From Paulinella micropora (Eukaryota > Cercozoa > Imbricatea > Euglyphida): a stretch of 50,022 nt of DNA. Of this stretch, positions 1 to 16,178 are shown in pieces. The position numbers and the translations under genes are program-made. The notes under the pieces were generated by a model. The model saw nothing but the letters and a program-made list of their open reading frames with translations, was not told the DNA's origin and made no database searches. How positions within the stretch are numbered: position 1 is the stretch's first letter; every line of letters begins with the position of its first letter. The stretch spans positions 582,088-632,109 of the forward strand of contig BJOX01000039.1 in NCBI GenBank assembly GCA_009731375.1. Reading direction: 5' to 3'.

Positions 1-171
1 AGTTGATTTCCTGCAAGGTACCCGACACTGTGCGGGTAGTAGGGACTTCCTTTTGGGGCCTTCTATGCAGGACGGTTAGAGTCACTCTTCCCTCCCCAAC
101 ATACTCACTGTAGTCCCTGTTGGGTCGAGGGATGGAGGCGCATGGCCCTCGGGCTCAGCCATGACAGATCA

Positions 172-264
<93 letters not shown>

Positions 265-411
265 TGTTATTATTACAGGGAGCACCTGTAACTGTCTGTC
301 TATCTATCTATCTATCTATCTATCTCTATTGATGCGTGGAAGATCTCACAATGCGTGAAACCTACCGCGGACACCAATTTACCCGAAGGAAACAGCGATG
401 TATGGAGTGTG

Positions 412-446
<35 letters not shown>

Positions 447-483
447 GTCTATCTGTCTATCTATCTATCTAATATCTATCTAA

Positions 484-547
<64 letters not shown>

Positions 548-680
548 CTATTGATGCGTGGAAGATCTCACAATGCGTGAAACCTACCGCGAACAGCAAT
601 TTACCCGAAGGAAACAGCGATGTATGGAGTGTGTCTATCTATCTATCTATCTATCTATCTATCAATCTATCAATCTATCA

Positions 681-724
<44 letters not shown>

Positions 725-810
725 CTATTGATGCGTGGAAGATCTGACAATGCGTGAAACCTACCGCGGAGAGCAATTTACCCGAAGGAAACAGCGATGT
801 ATGGAGTGTG

Positions 811-870
<60 letters not shown>

Positions 871-977
871 CTATTTATCTATGTAGCACCTGTCACTAAA
901 TCATTTTCTGCAAATGCCCACTGTTCTAGTCGCTCTCTATTATTATCATTATTATTATCATTATTATTATCATTATT

Positions 978-1059
<82 letters not shown>

Positions 1060-1092
1060 CATGATATATATGTCGACTTGCATATGCATCTG
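1..1092. repeat. Microsatellite block with interspersed 88-bp minisatellite
   Basis: After about 170 bases of unassigned unique sequence come (AT)n at 172-199, (TTA)n to about 261, several (TCTA)n blocks between 297 and 880, and a long (ATT)n at about 949-1057. Open frames here only encode Tyr-Leu-Ser-Ile or poly-Leu runs and are not genes. Confidence 0.95.
324..810. repeat. Three copies of an 88-bp minisatellite separated by (TCTA)n
   Basis: An 88-base unit starting CTCTATTGATGCGTGG and ending ATGGAGTGTG occurs at 324-411, 546-633 and 723-810, differing by a few substitutions, with only TCTA tetranucleotide repeat between copies. The composite unit (88 bp plus TCTA array) has expanded as a whole. 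No coding potential is supported. Confidence 0.9.
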
Positions 1093-1374
1093 AATTATTA
1101 TTTAATTACTATTCCTCTTGACATGCTATGCAATAAGTGATCATCACTAACGTCTAAGTGACCATCACTAACTTCTAAGTGACCATCACTAACCTCTAAG
1201 TGACCATCCCTAACCTCTAAGTGACCATCCCTAACTTCAAAGTGACCATCCCTAACTTCAAAGTGACCATCACTAACTGCTAAGTGACCATCACTGCATA
1301 CTATATGGCTTTCACTATCAATTTAGTAATCATCACTGCCAAGTAAGTGACCAGGGACTCACAGGAACGGAGTC
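1093..1374. repeat. Array of AGTGACCATCACT-type palindromes; left outer arm of an inverted repeat
   Basis: A unit of about 21 bases (AAGTGACCATCACTAACTTC and variants) repeats about eight times. The flanks CCTCTTGACATGCTATGCA (near 1111) and GGGACTCACAGGAACGGAG (near 1354) recur in reverse orientation near 4690 and 4443, so this block and 4441-4705 are the outer arms of a larger foldback structure. A third partial copy is at 7105-7250. Confidence 0.85.
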
Positions 1375-2086
1375 AGTGTTCCCCACTGTAAGCGATCGAG
1401 CTTATATCCATAGCGCTCCAGAAACCACCCACGATAAGATCGACTGTAAGAAACTGTAAGCGGTTGTCCACAAAAAATATCCTGTAACGATTGAACGTAC
1501 ACTTTATACGTCGATTTTGATTGCCCAAAGACGACAAATTTGCAGTTTGGAAGATCGGGATTCGCTGAGTTGAACTAAGAAACCTCCACCCTTTGTCAAT
1601 GCCTCATGCCCCGCTTCCAGATTTGTTGGCACTGACTAACTATTTCATCACGCATATATTGGGTCACAACAAGCGAAACTCCACCCTCCTCGATAGCAAG
1701 GACATAGCTAATAAATACCCAAGTGCTTGTTTCGGGGAACTAGTCCAGACACCATCGTACCTGAGCAACAATGTCTTCGCGTGACATAACAGAGATCCAA
1801 ACCAGTTGGGATGTTTGGGAACAACTGCAACTCCCAATCCGGAGGCGCCGGGAATACGAACAAGAGAGAAGAATCCACAGTCCAGCTGCAGCAAGCGTGG
1901 CTTGCGTGCACGCGAACTAATATTCTTGCGAGTAGGGTCAGAATGTTCTTTTACCCAACGCGCACTTACCATCAACTAACATACAACCAATAGTGACTCG
2001 CTACTATTATTCATACTACTAACAGTGGGTGGGCGGTGGTGGTGATGGGTGGGTGGGGGTGGGGGGGGGGGGGGGGGGGGGGGGGC
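1375..2086. other. Unassigned unique sequence inside the foldback
   Basis: About 650 bases of non-repetitive sequence ending in a G homopolymer at the gap. It contains only short frames, such as one of 49 codons from 1771 and one of about 60 codons from 1593, with no recognisable motif. No gene is called. Confidence 0.6.
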
Positions 2087-2374
2087 NNNNNNNNNNNNNN
2101 NNNNNNNNNNNNNNNNNNNNNNNNNNNNNNNNNNNNNNNNNNNNNNNNNNNNNNNNNNNNNNNNNNNNNNNNNNNNNNNNNNNNNNNNNNNNNNNNNNNN
2201 NNNNNNNNNNNNNNNNNNNNNNNNNNNNNNNNNNNNNNNNNNNNNNNNNNNNNNNNNNNNNNNNNNNNNNNNNNNNNNNNNNNNNNNNNNNNNNNNNNNN
2301 NNNNNNNNNNNNNNNNNNNNNNNNNNNNNNNNNNNNNNNNNNNNNNNNNNNNNNNNNNNNNNNNNNNNNNNNNN
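2087..2374. other. Assembly gap (288 N)
   Basis: Run of N following a G homopolymer and preceding a (TCTA)n array; the true length is unknown. Confidence 1.
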
Positions 2375-2451
<77 letters not shown>

Positions 2452-2486
2452 ATCTATCTATCTATCTATATCTATCTATCTATCTA

Positions 2487-2528
<42 letters not shown>

Positions 2529-2540
2529 CCTATCTACCTA

Positions 2541-3193
2541 TGTACCTCGGACTCCAAGAATGCAGCGCAGTCTTCATCAGCGTCTTTCGATGCGTCGAAA
2601 GGAGCTGTCTCCATATCTCCGACCTCACTGACCCTGGGCGTCCTTGGAAGCTAAGTGTTTTGTATGTATCATTGTATGTATGTATGTATGTATGTATATT
2701 CTACAATTGTATGTTTGTATGTATGCATGTATGTATGTATGTATGCATGCATGCAATGATGTATGTATATTGTAAAATTGAAACTCTGTTATGTATTACT
2801 GACCATGACTATACGTTGAGTGATGGGCACTAACAACCGAGTGATGATCACTAACAACGAATAAGTAGTGATGGTCACAGAAATATATAGTGACTATCAC
2901 TATCTACAACTACCTAGTGATGAACATTGCAAATTGAGTGCTCATCACTAAACTGTCAGTGACTATGTAACTACGACTACATACTAAGTGATGGGCACTA
3001 ACAACTTAGTGGGAAGTAAATGTTTATACGTAGTGCTGATCACTAACCATAGTGAAGATCACTAAAAAATAAAACGCAGTGACCATCACTACCCATTCAG
3101 TGCGCATCACTTACTATGTCATGTATTACTGACCATGACTATACGTTGAGTGACGGGCACTAACAACCGAGTGATGATCACTAACAACGAGTC
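2541..3193 (+). repeat. Left arm of a large inverted repeat (foldback element)
   Basis: This arm matches the reverse complement of 3484-4130 almost throughout. Matching blocks include the segment around TACCTCGGACTCCAAGAA, the (GTAT)n run, the segment GTATTACTGACCATGACTA, and the series of spaced AGTGATGGGCACTAACAAC-type motifs. Both arms are flanked outside by TCTA/GATA microsatellite, so the symmetry extends to the microsatellites. No transposase is seen, so it could be a foldback-type non-autonomous element or a palindromic duplication. Confidence 0.9.
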
Positions 3194-3483
3194 TTGAATT
3201 CGATAATTGCTGGAGCGCCACCTTTTTTTGCTTCCCAGTTCCCTTTCCAGCTCCCTTTGCTTTCGATTTCTCCTTTCCCTTTTTCTTCCCACCTACATGA
3301 CACATGTACATTGCACACAATAAGGGTTAATTAGTGACGACATGATTTTCCCTCATGCCATACAATGGGACAGCGTAAAGCTGTTCGCCTGTCGACAAGC
3401 ACACTCAGTGCAAGTCCATCGCAAAGAAATTAACCATCACTGCAAAGCAAGTAGTAAGTGATCAGCACTACACCATCACTACT
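3194..3483. other. Spacer between the arms of the large inverted repeat
   Basis: About 290 bases not shared between the arms. The minus strand has a 64-codon frame (3126-3320) that is Lys/Gly-rich because of a C/T-rich stretch; I do not regard it as a gene. Confidence 0.7.
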
Positions 3484-4130
3484 TACTCGTTGTTAGTGAT
3501 CATCACTCGATTGTTAGTGCCCATCACTCAACGTATAGTCATGGTCAGTAATACATGACATAGTAAGTGATGCGCACTGAATGGGTAGTGATGGTCACTG
3601 CGTTTTATTTTATAGTGATCGTCACTACGGTTAGTGACCAGCACTACGTATAAATATTTACTTCCCATCACTAAGTTGTTAGTGCCCATCACTTAGTATG
3701 TAGTCGTAGTTACATAGTCACTGACAGTTTATTGATGAGCACTCAATTTGCAGTGTTCATCACTAGGTAGTTGTAAATAGTGATAGTCACTATATATTTG
3801 TGTGACCATCCTACTTATTCGTTGTTAGTGATCATCACTCGGTTGTTAGTGCCCATCACTCAACGTATAGTCATGGTCAGTAATACATAACATAGATACA
3901 ATTTTACAATATACATACATCATTGCATGCATACATACATACATACATACAAGTGTAGAATATACGTATATACATACATACATACAATGATACATACAAA
4001 ACACTTAGTTTCCAAGGACGCCCAGGGTCAGTGAGGTCGGAGATATTGGAGACAGCTCCTTTCGACGCATCAAAAGACGCTGATGAGACTGCGCTGCTTT
4101 CTTGGAGTCCGAGGTACATAGGTAGATAGG
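3484..4130 (-). repeat. Right arm of the large inverted repeat
   Basis: Reverse-complement partner of 2541-3193, with scattered substitutions and small indels, so the arms are not freshly duplicated. It continues into (GATA)n at 4131-4395, mirroring the (TCTA)n before the left arm. Confidence 0.9.
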
Positions 4131-4395
<265 letters not shown>

Positions 4396-4440
4396 AGATA
4401 TTTAAAATGTGCGTGTATCTGTGTATCTTTGTATTTATGT

Positions 4441-5600
<1,160 letters not shown>

Positions 5601-5928
5601 TACAGCCAGTGAGTGCAACACGCTACGAATGTTATCAATAAGGGGTGGGTGGGGGGGGGGGGGGGGGGGGCGTGCGTGGGGGCGGGTGGCCTCCCGCGGG
5701 GTGCACCAGTAATGAAGCCGGGAGCTAGAGAGGCCTNNNNNNNNNNACGCAACGGTCTTCTGGCGGATGCGCTTGCTCTGCCCGAAACCCAAAAAGGTCT
5801 CTCCCTCCCCCCCCTCCCTTCCTCCCTCTCTCCCTCCCTCCCTCTCTCTCTCATCACTTAGTATGTAGTGATGGGCACTTAATTTGTAGTGTTCATCACT
5901 AGATACTTGTAGATAGTATTACATGACA
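5601..5928. other. Low-complexity segment with a 10-N gap; no gene seen
   Basis: G-run near 5645-5670, a scaffolding gap at 5737-5746, a C/T-rich tract at about 5795-5850, then a few AGTGATGGGCACT-type motifs. Nothing codes recognisably. Confidence 0.7.
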
Positions 5929-5953
5929 TCAGTACGCCTCAGATATAGTAAAT

Positions 5954-6031
<78 letters not shown>

Positions 6032-6054
6032 TACTATATCTGAGGCGTACTGAT
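5929..6054. repeat. Inverted repeat with (ATT)n loop
   Basis: CATCAGTACGCCTCAGATAT at 5929 is the reverse complement of ATATCTGAGGCGTACTGATG near 6035; about 27 bases pair. The loop is about 70 bases of (ATT)n. The right arm is also the start of the 493-bp tandem unit that follows. Confidence 0.9.
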
Positions 6055-7010
6055 GCAGCTAATGGCATATCCTCAACGGACATAAGCCTCCAATACCCTT
6101 GTTCGAGGTCCTCCACCCCCCCGTGTCAGTCTCTCGCCTGATGATCGGGGCCACCGATGGAGCTCCTGAGGGCAAGACTGCACTAAGCCGAGGTTATTCC
6201 GCAGTCCCAGCAACCTCTTGCAAGACGTCACCGAATGTGCAAGTGCATACACCAAGCGCGGTTGCTAGAGCTGCCTCGAAACCCCACCCATAACAATCTG
6301 GTGTCTGCTGGGTCCTGGGCTATCAACCAGCATATGCGGAGTTTAAGATCTTTTACGCGCGCAACGACCCTCCTCCCCAGCATCTACCACCAAAGGGTTA
6401 TGAGTTGGCGTCACAGTTTAACGCCTTGAGGCCATTGGGCTGGAACTCTGTTTAGCAAGTGTGACTAGGTTTTTTCATCGGGATTTCCCTCAAATATGTC
6501 ACAGTCAACACTCCAAGGCAGATTTACTATATCTGAGGCGTACTGATGCAGCTAATGGCATATCCTCAACGGACATAAGCCTCCAATACCCTTGTTCGAG
6601 GTCCTCCACCCCCCCGTGTCAGTCTCTCGCCTGATGATCGGGGCCACCGATGGAGCTCCTGAGGGCAAGACTGCACTAAGCCGAGGTTATTCCGCAGTCC
6701 CAGCAACCTCTTGCAAGACGTCACCGAATGTGCAAGTGCATACACCAAGCGCGGTTGCTAGAGCTGCCTCGAAACCCCACCCATAACAATCTGGTGTCTG
6801 CTGGGTCCTGGGCTATCAACCAGCATATGCGGAGTTTAAGATCTTTTACGCGCGCAACGACCCTCCTCCCCAGCATCTACCACCAAAGGGTTATGAGTTG
6901 GCGTCACAGTTTAACGCCTTGAGGCCATTGGGCTGGAACTCTGTTTAGCAAGTGTGACTAGGTTTTTTCATCGGGATTTCCCTCAAATATGTCACAGTCA
7001 ACACTCCAAG

Positions 7011-7011
<1 letters not shown>
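6030..7011. repeat. Tandem duplication of a 493-bp unit
   Basis: The sequence starting TTACTATATCTGAGGCGTAC at about 6030 repeats at about 6523 with no difference I can find over its length; every landmark recurs 493 bases later. The first copy ends in a short unique junction, and the second runs into (TTA)n. The unit is GC-rich relative to its flanks. Frames of 60-64 codons on both strands repeat with it but match nothing I recognise. I also see no 5S, tRNA or snRNA signature. The lack of divergence means a recent duplication or an assembly duplication. Confidence 0.93.
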
Positions 7012-8055
<1,044 letters not shown>

Positions 8056-9670
8056 GAAATTAATTGAATCCAGCAACATGATTTTAGACACAGTCTACCT
8101 TTTACATCAAGACACTGATTATTAAAAATATCCCAGTCATATGTAAATTCAACATAAGGGAAAGTTCCTTAGTGAGTGGTTTGACTTTTTGAATTGATTA
8201 TTTGCGCATAGGATTCCTCATATATTTCTTGAAATATTTCACTATGGTGAGCATATCCTTATTTTTAATAGTTTTTGAGAAATCTGTAATTGAAGTTGTG
8301 TAAAAAAGCACCATTACGTGTGGAAAAAAATTCGGAAAAAGACAGGTCGGGCCGTCATTTTTTTACTGATTCAATGTGGTAAAAAAATGGTTTGCAACCA
8401 CGATTATGATTAAAGAATCTGTCTTTGGTTGTTATTTTATTAGATTTTGAACTATGAAACGTTGTACAATACGTCTTAACAAATAATTTAATCGAATTTC
8501 GGAAAATTTTCAATATCTCTGAGAAACACAGTGTCGGCTGGAAAACAGTCCCTCAAGGGCAAATAAAAAAGCAAACAAAAATTTATTATGAAAGGAATTA
8601 CTGCTCCTATAGCTCATAAACGAGTTGGGGGGGGTTCAAATACACTATAGCTTGAATTCTGGGGGAAGGGGAGCTAAAAAATACATGAAACCTAGAAGAA
8701 AACTGGTCAAAACTTTTTTGACATTCCGACATCTTGGACTTACCTGCCTCCAGGAATGAAGCAGACACATCCCTTTTTCAATATTTTTGTATCTATCGTA
8801 AGTATATGTCAGGGAGACATGATTACACTAAAAAAACTGGAGGAGAAAGGTCCAGGAAAAAATGTACAGGCATGTGTAGGTCAGACACGTGAAGTTGTGA
8901 AAACCCACTTTTTGGTTTGTAGCTTCTAGGCAAAATGAACAAAAATCCTTTGGTGGAGCTTTAGTTTATAGTTGTGAAAGACGATTCCAATACTTAAAAT
9001 TCTTAAAACTGATGAATACTAAAATGTATATGTCCCCAAAACCATAAAAATGCTGGTTTTGTGATTTTGAGTTTTTGCCTTCCACAGACATTTACAAATA
9101 ACACAAAGTTGGAGAAATACGTTTAATGATAATACAAAACGATTCACCTATTCATCTGTGCAAGAAATAATACTTAAGCTACAAAATATAGATTTTCATG
9201 TTTCGACAAGGAAAAAATAGCTGATTTTCTACTAGCTAGTTTGTAGCCTACAAGTAAAAGTATCAAAAGATGTTTTATGCAAGTGATGAAAAACACTCAA
9301 AGTTACTATGTATATACTTAGGTAGCTATGATATGTCTTGTGCTAAGAGATATCTGATTCACTCAGGGAATTCATTTTTTTTCACTAATGCAAATAGGTA
9401 ATGATCATCACTACCCTCATCACTAAGTAAAAAATATATCACTAAGCTCATCACTAACAGCTTAGTGATGCATCACTACGTACTAAGTGATCATCACTAC
9501 TTTTCATCCGTGTAGTGTATATTAAAGTGACCACTGTGGATGAACACAATTTGGAATTTTGGAATTTAATACTATTGTATAAAATACGTTTCTTTATTTA
9601 TTCCTCCTTCTACCAAGTACGGAAGTTATTATTTTTTTTTTTTTATTTAATGTTGTAATATTATTAACTG
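8056..9670. other. AT-rich stretch without a recognisable gene
   Basis: Stops in all frames and many A/T homopolymers. A small cluster of ATCACTA/TAGTGAT motifs lies at about 9400-9500, the same motif family as in 1.1-7.2 kb. Nothing else is identified. Confidence 0.7.
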
Positions 9671-9952
9671 ATATTGCTGTTGACATTCAAGACAACAACA
9701 AAAATTAGTTTTTCATTTTTGTGTCAGATTTTCATTTTTGTGACAGTTTTTCATTTTTGTGACAAAAATTCAAATTTTCAAATTTAACGGTAACATTTCG
9801 CGAAAATTTACGATATTTTGCGGACGAATATAGCAGTTAATTTGAAAAATTCAAATTTTCACCCAAAATCAAAATTCCAACCAAAACTGAAATTCCAACC
9901 AAAACAGAAAAATCAATTTTTTTTGTTGTCTTGAATGTCAACAGCAATATTG
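9671..9952. mobile_element. MITE-like inverted repeat
   Basis: ATATTGCTGTTGACATTCAA near 9672 is the reverse complement of TTGAATGTCAACAGCAATAT near 9932; about 30 bases pair, including adjacent A/T runs. The interior is AT-rich and non-coding with tandem copies of TTTTCATTTTTGTGAC. Size and structure fit a miniature inverted-repeat transposable element. I could not define a clean target duplication. The Ulp1-like reading begins directly to its right, so it may have been inserted into or next to the Helitron-type element. Confidence 0.6.
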
Positions 9953-9960
9953 ATCTGAAT

Positions 9961-10536
9961 GTAGGCTGCTGACAATGGAACCGGACATGAAGTTAGTGAA
10001 TGGTGCAGACAACTAAGGCAAAAGACCATTTGGATCAACTCGTTCATGTTGGACAAAGCACTCGAAATATTGAAAGATAATTTCCCATGGGTAGGAGGCA
10101 TGCATTCACCCACTATGACAGGAAACATCACAGCTTACAGAACAAAAGCACCAGACTGGCTGCCTGTATCAACACAGCAAGGTCCGGAAATATTACATGT
10201 AGGACGCAACCATTGGGTTTTAATCATCCCAGTGCCAAATGGTGCAAAGCTTACAATCAAAATTTTTGATTCAATGCAAACCTTACAAACGCTTTATTTA
10301 AACGATATAAAATGTATATACGCGAGCATTTACACAACAACCCAGCCATATATGACGAAATAACATATGTGTGCCCTTCAACACAACAGCAACAGGGTGA
10401 TTCAGCTTGCGGACTGTTTGCTCTGGCCAGACTTACATCAACCTTGCAAAGGTGGGGACAAAGCTGTGAAAAAAAAATTATGACCAAAGCAAAATGCAAG
10501 AACATTTTGCAACATGCCTTGAAAACAAAACTATGA
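9961..10536 (+). pseudogene. Ulp1/C48-like cysteine protease of a Helitron-type element (frameshifted)
   Basis: The frame from about 9964 reads WINSFMLDKALEILKD and then a papain-like Ulp1 fold signature: the His in GRNHWVLIIP (about 10205), the Asp in KIFDSMQ (about 10262) and, after a frame change near 10315, the oxyanion Gln and nucleophile Cys in QGDSACGLFALA (about 10395-10430). Order and spacing fit C48 (Ulp1/SENP-like) proteases, which several eukaryotic transposons carry. The region upstream of 9961 is the MITE-like repeat, so the N-terminus is missing or elsewhere. It ends at TGA about 10534-10536, with the Helitron frame continuing in the same phase. One frameshift suggests it is inactive. 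Confidence 0.75.
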
Positions 10537-10551
10537 CAGAATTCCCTACTT

Positions 10552-10697
10552 GTGTGCGTGATAAAGCTAAACAAAAACGAAACAAAATATATGCAACTAA
10601 ATATATATATATATATATATATAAACAGCTTGTTCGTTAACTCTACTGCTTCTGTTCCTCCTCCTCCTCCTCCTCCTCCTCCCACTACTACTACTAC

Positions 10698-10728
<31 letters not shown>

Positions 10729-10804
10729 TGTACTACTACTACTACCACAGCCACCATTACTACCACTTCCACCCATACCTACAGCAATAGTAACACTACT
10801 ACTA

Positions 10805-10871
<67 letters not shown>

Positions 10872-11456
10872 CACCACCACCACTACTAAACATAGTTTAT
10901 ACAAAGCAGCACTCATGGCACTTCCAGCAAATGAAGCACAATATAACATACAACAACATGAACTTGACATGCATGGTATACATACATGTCAACACTGCTT
11001 TGCAATCTTGTTTGCAGAAGAGAAAGGCACTAGACTGTCCTGTGACAACGGCAGACTTGTAAACCTTTTTCGTATTATGCATGATGAAACCACCACGGAG
11101 AAATGCCTCAAAACTTTGTACCGTTGCTTTCAGGGACGACAGCGTTGTCACGACATTATTTTAAAAATATAAGATTTTATAATAACAGTTTTGCATTTAC
11201 ATTTACACATACCCAAACTCCTACTTTCACTGCTGGACCATCTACATATACAGCGCAAGGCGCATATACACAACGACATGGACACCTAACACCACAAAAG
11301 GGTGAACATAAACTTTTTTGCAAGTTTACGTTCATGACAATGTATAACGTTGAGTCTGAAGATAAGCAGCGACTAGAAAATACTAAAAACCACAGTACTA
11401 TTGCTGGCACAAAACACCATGTGGAAGTGATGCAAATATTATCGCAGGTAATGACG
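10552..11456 (+). pseudogene. Helitron replicase-helicase N-terminal region, 5' part (interrupted)
   Basis: After a low-complexity Pro/Thr tract (10655-10890, from CCT and ACT repeats) the frame gives a Helitron-type zinc motif, CQHCFAILFAEE followed by LSCDNGRLVNL (about 10990-11065). After a frame change near 11130 it gives HYFKNIRFYNNSFAF (about 11155-11195), then a stretch like the region preceding Helitron_like_N. These are characteristic of the N-terminal part of Helitron Rep/Pif1 proteins. The reading reaches QILSQVM at 11456, where it meets the terminal repeat of the inserted element, and resumes at 23046. Poly-Thr expansion, frameshift and insertion make this a pseudogene. Confidence 0.75.
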
Positions 11457-11512
11457 CAGTTCAACGGAGTAGGGCCGGTCATGGTCCGGTCGTAGGGATA
11501 ATTTTTTTGCAG
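11457..11512 (+). repeat. Left terminal inverted repeat
   Basis: Begins CAGTTCAACGGAGTAGGGCC. It pairs with the right end at 22990-23045; the first 17 bases are identical and the remainder is imperfect with small indels. Confidence 0.75.
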
Positions 11513-11630
11513 CAAAGTTCAGAATATCAAAATAATTGCGTAAATCAATGAATAAAGCTTTGATATTACATTTAAGTGCAAAAAAAAGATGATTTACGAG
11601 TCTTAAGTCACGCAGTTGACGCATGTGAAG

Positions 11631-12133
11631 CATAGCGGATAGCTGCACCGGTACAGTGCAATCCATGCATGCTACATCCGCTAAGTCTGCAATGACACCG
11701 AATGAAATCTAAGTAGATATGATGATTCTTACATTAAATCTAGCTTTTCTTGTTACTTATTAGCTTTTTCTGGCCTCTGGTGGCACCTGCCAGCCACATA
11801 GCGGATAGCTGCACCGGTACCGTGCAATCCATGCATGGATACATGCACATCCGCTAAGTCTGCAGAGACACCGAATGAAATCTAAGTAGATATGATGATT
11901 CTTACATTAAATCTAGCTTTTCTTATTACTTATTAGCTTTTTCTGGCATCTGGTGGCACCTGCCAGCCACATAGCGGATAGCTGCACCGGTACCGTGCAT
12001 GTATACATGCACATCCGCTAAGTCTGCAGAGACACCGAATGAATCTAAGTAGATATGATGATTCTTACATTAAATCTAGCTTTTCTTGTTACTTATTAGC
12101 TTTTTCTGGCCTCTGGTGGCACCTGCCAGCCAC
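11631..12133. repeat. Three tandem copies of a ~166-bp subterminal repeat
   Basis: Copies at 11631-11796, 11797-11969 and 11970-12133 begin CATAGCGGATAGCTGCACCG and end CACCTGCCAGCCA. Each starts with a short palindrome, AGCGGAT ... ATCCGCT, around a GGTACCGTGC/ATGCATG core. Their place just inside the left end of the element fits subterminal transposase-binding repeats, but that role is inferred. Confidence 0.85.
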
Positions 12134-12200
12134 ACTTCAGCCTCAAGAACGCATCCTGTAAATGCAGATAGAGTGGAGTCGGCAGGGGGGGGGGGGGGGG

Positions 12201-12252
12201 NNNNNNNNNNNNNNNNNNNNNNNNNNNNNNNNNNNNNNNNNNNNNNNNNNNN
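12201..12252. other. Assembly gap (52 N) within a G homopolymer
   Basis: N run between G tracts at 12186-12200 and 12253-12267. Confidence 1.
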
Positions 12253-12382
12253 GGGGGGGGGGGGGGGAGGTGGGGGAGAGGGAGGGAAGGAGGAATGATA
12301 GCCGTCTGAAACGATGTTGTTGCCGGGCGCAGGCAGCTAGCAAGAAAGAGAGTCACCATGCGCAGGGAAAAACTCAGGCGAA

Positions 12383-15313
<2,931 letters not shown>

Positions 15314-15562
15314 ACCAGCAACGCCTGGGCGTATAAATTAATTTATATCAGTATAAAAACATGAAAATCACAGATTTTAAAATTGCAGCTTACCTAAGCT
15401 TTGCTGATTTAGTAAGGTGACGGAAGATTACAGAGGCCCTACAAGTCAGAAATGACATGAAATATATTTTGACATCTTATTGTACATACCAGGGGCATGC
15501 AAAGAGATAAGTAGAAAGAGGAGAACGGTTCTGAAGCACCAGATAGCAGCCTCAAAAATACG
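15314..15562. other. Intergenic, divergent from the transposase-like gene
   Basis: About 250 bases between the minus-strand gene and the plus-strand fragment at 15563. A short promoter region for either gene would be here; no specific motif stands out. Confidence 0.5.
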
Positions 15563-16138
15563 TTGAGTCCGGCAGAGGAAAAACTGCATTTGTCGACTTT
15601 TTCCCCGAATCAGTGGCAGAATTCAAGTAAAACGAGTTCCCGCTGCAAAAGCGATCCGAAAACTCAAGTTACGCCGACTCCAAGCATGAACCAAGGCCAA
15701 CAAGCAATCGTCGAGCGCATCGACGCATTTCGCGTCGAGAGAGACGCCCAAGGGCAGCAAGTTTTTTTGCAAGTCGACGGAAACCAAGATTGAAAAACTT
15801 GGCAAATCTCGTAATCCCGCAAACCGTCACCTTCCAATATTGGGATTTCCCCGGTCCTCGGCCAGAGGCCAAGCCGTGGGAAAATGTGCCTGAAAACGTC
15901 ATTCATAAATACATGCCTCACGGCAATTATTTCGTAATCAATCCGAGGGAGCTTTTTGATGCGACGGTTGCAAACGCGAGGGGGCAAGACGTAGGGCTGC
16001 CCCCCCCACCCCCTCCGCCCCCTGCTGCTCCCGTGCCGGCTGCTCGGCCTGCAACGAGATCTCCAACGAAGCCGCCGCTTAATAAAAGCAAAAGAAAACG
16101 GTCCAAAACAAGAACAAGAAAAACAAAAACAGCACAGC

Positions 16139-16140
<2 letters not shown>
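15563..16140 (+). pseudogene. Gene fragment of unknown function with Pro-rich and basic tail (frameshifted)
   Basis: The first frame (from TTG 15563; first ATG 15686) reads about 75 codons to TGA 15791-15793. From 15790 an overlapping frame, one base out of phase, continues: KNLANLVIPQTVTFQYWDF, then NVPENVIHKYMPHGNYFVI, a nine-Pro run and a Lys/Arg-rich end before (CA)n. The two parts look like one protein split by a single-base lesion near 15790. I do not recognise the family. It lies inside the 11.6-kb element on the strand opposite to the transposase-like gene. The 3' end is lost in microsatellite. Confidence 0.45.

Positions 16141-16178
<38 letters not shown>

Noticed and set aside
324-810. 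Regularly spaced repeats resembling a CRISPR array
   Set aside because: The 88-bp units are separated by microsatellite, not unique spacers; no cas genes; eukaryotic context.
161-1140. Open frames of 65-128 codons across the first kilobase
   Set aside because: They encode only translated TA, TTA and TCTA repeats (Ile-Tyr, Leu, Ser-Ile-Tyr-Leu).
1771-1920. Short ORF MSSRDITEIQTSW... in the unique part of the foldback
   Set aside because: Only 49 codons, no motif, no homologous second copy in the window.
6073-6922. Duplicated 60-64 codon frames in the 493-bp unit as genes
   Set aside because: Both strands give similar frames, no start context or motif, and they repeat only because the DNA does.
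6030-7011. 5S rRNA or tRNA cluster in the tandem unit
   Set aside because: I found no box A/B pair with cloverleaf and no 5S core sequence.
10257-10893. Minus-strand Ser/Gly- and Val-rich frames
   Set aside because: Antisense of the CCT/ACT repeat inside the Helitron frame; no motif.
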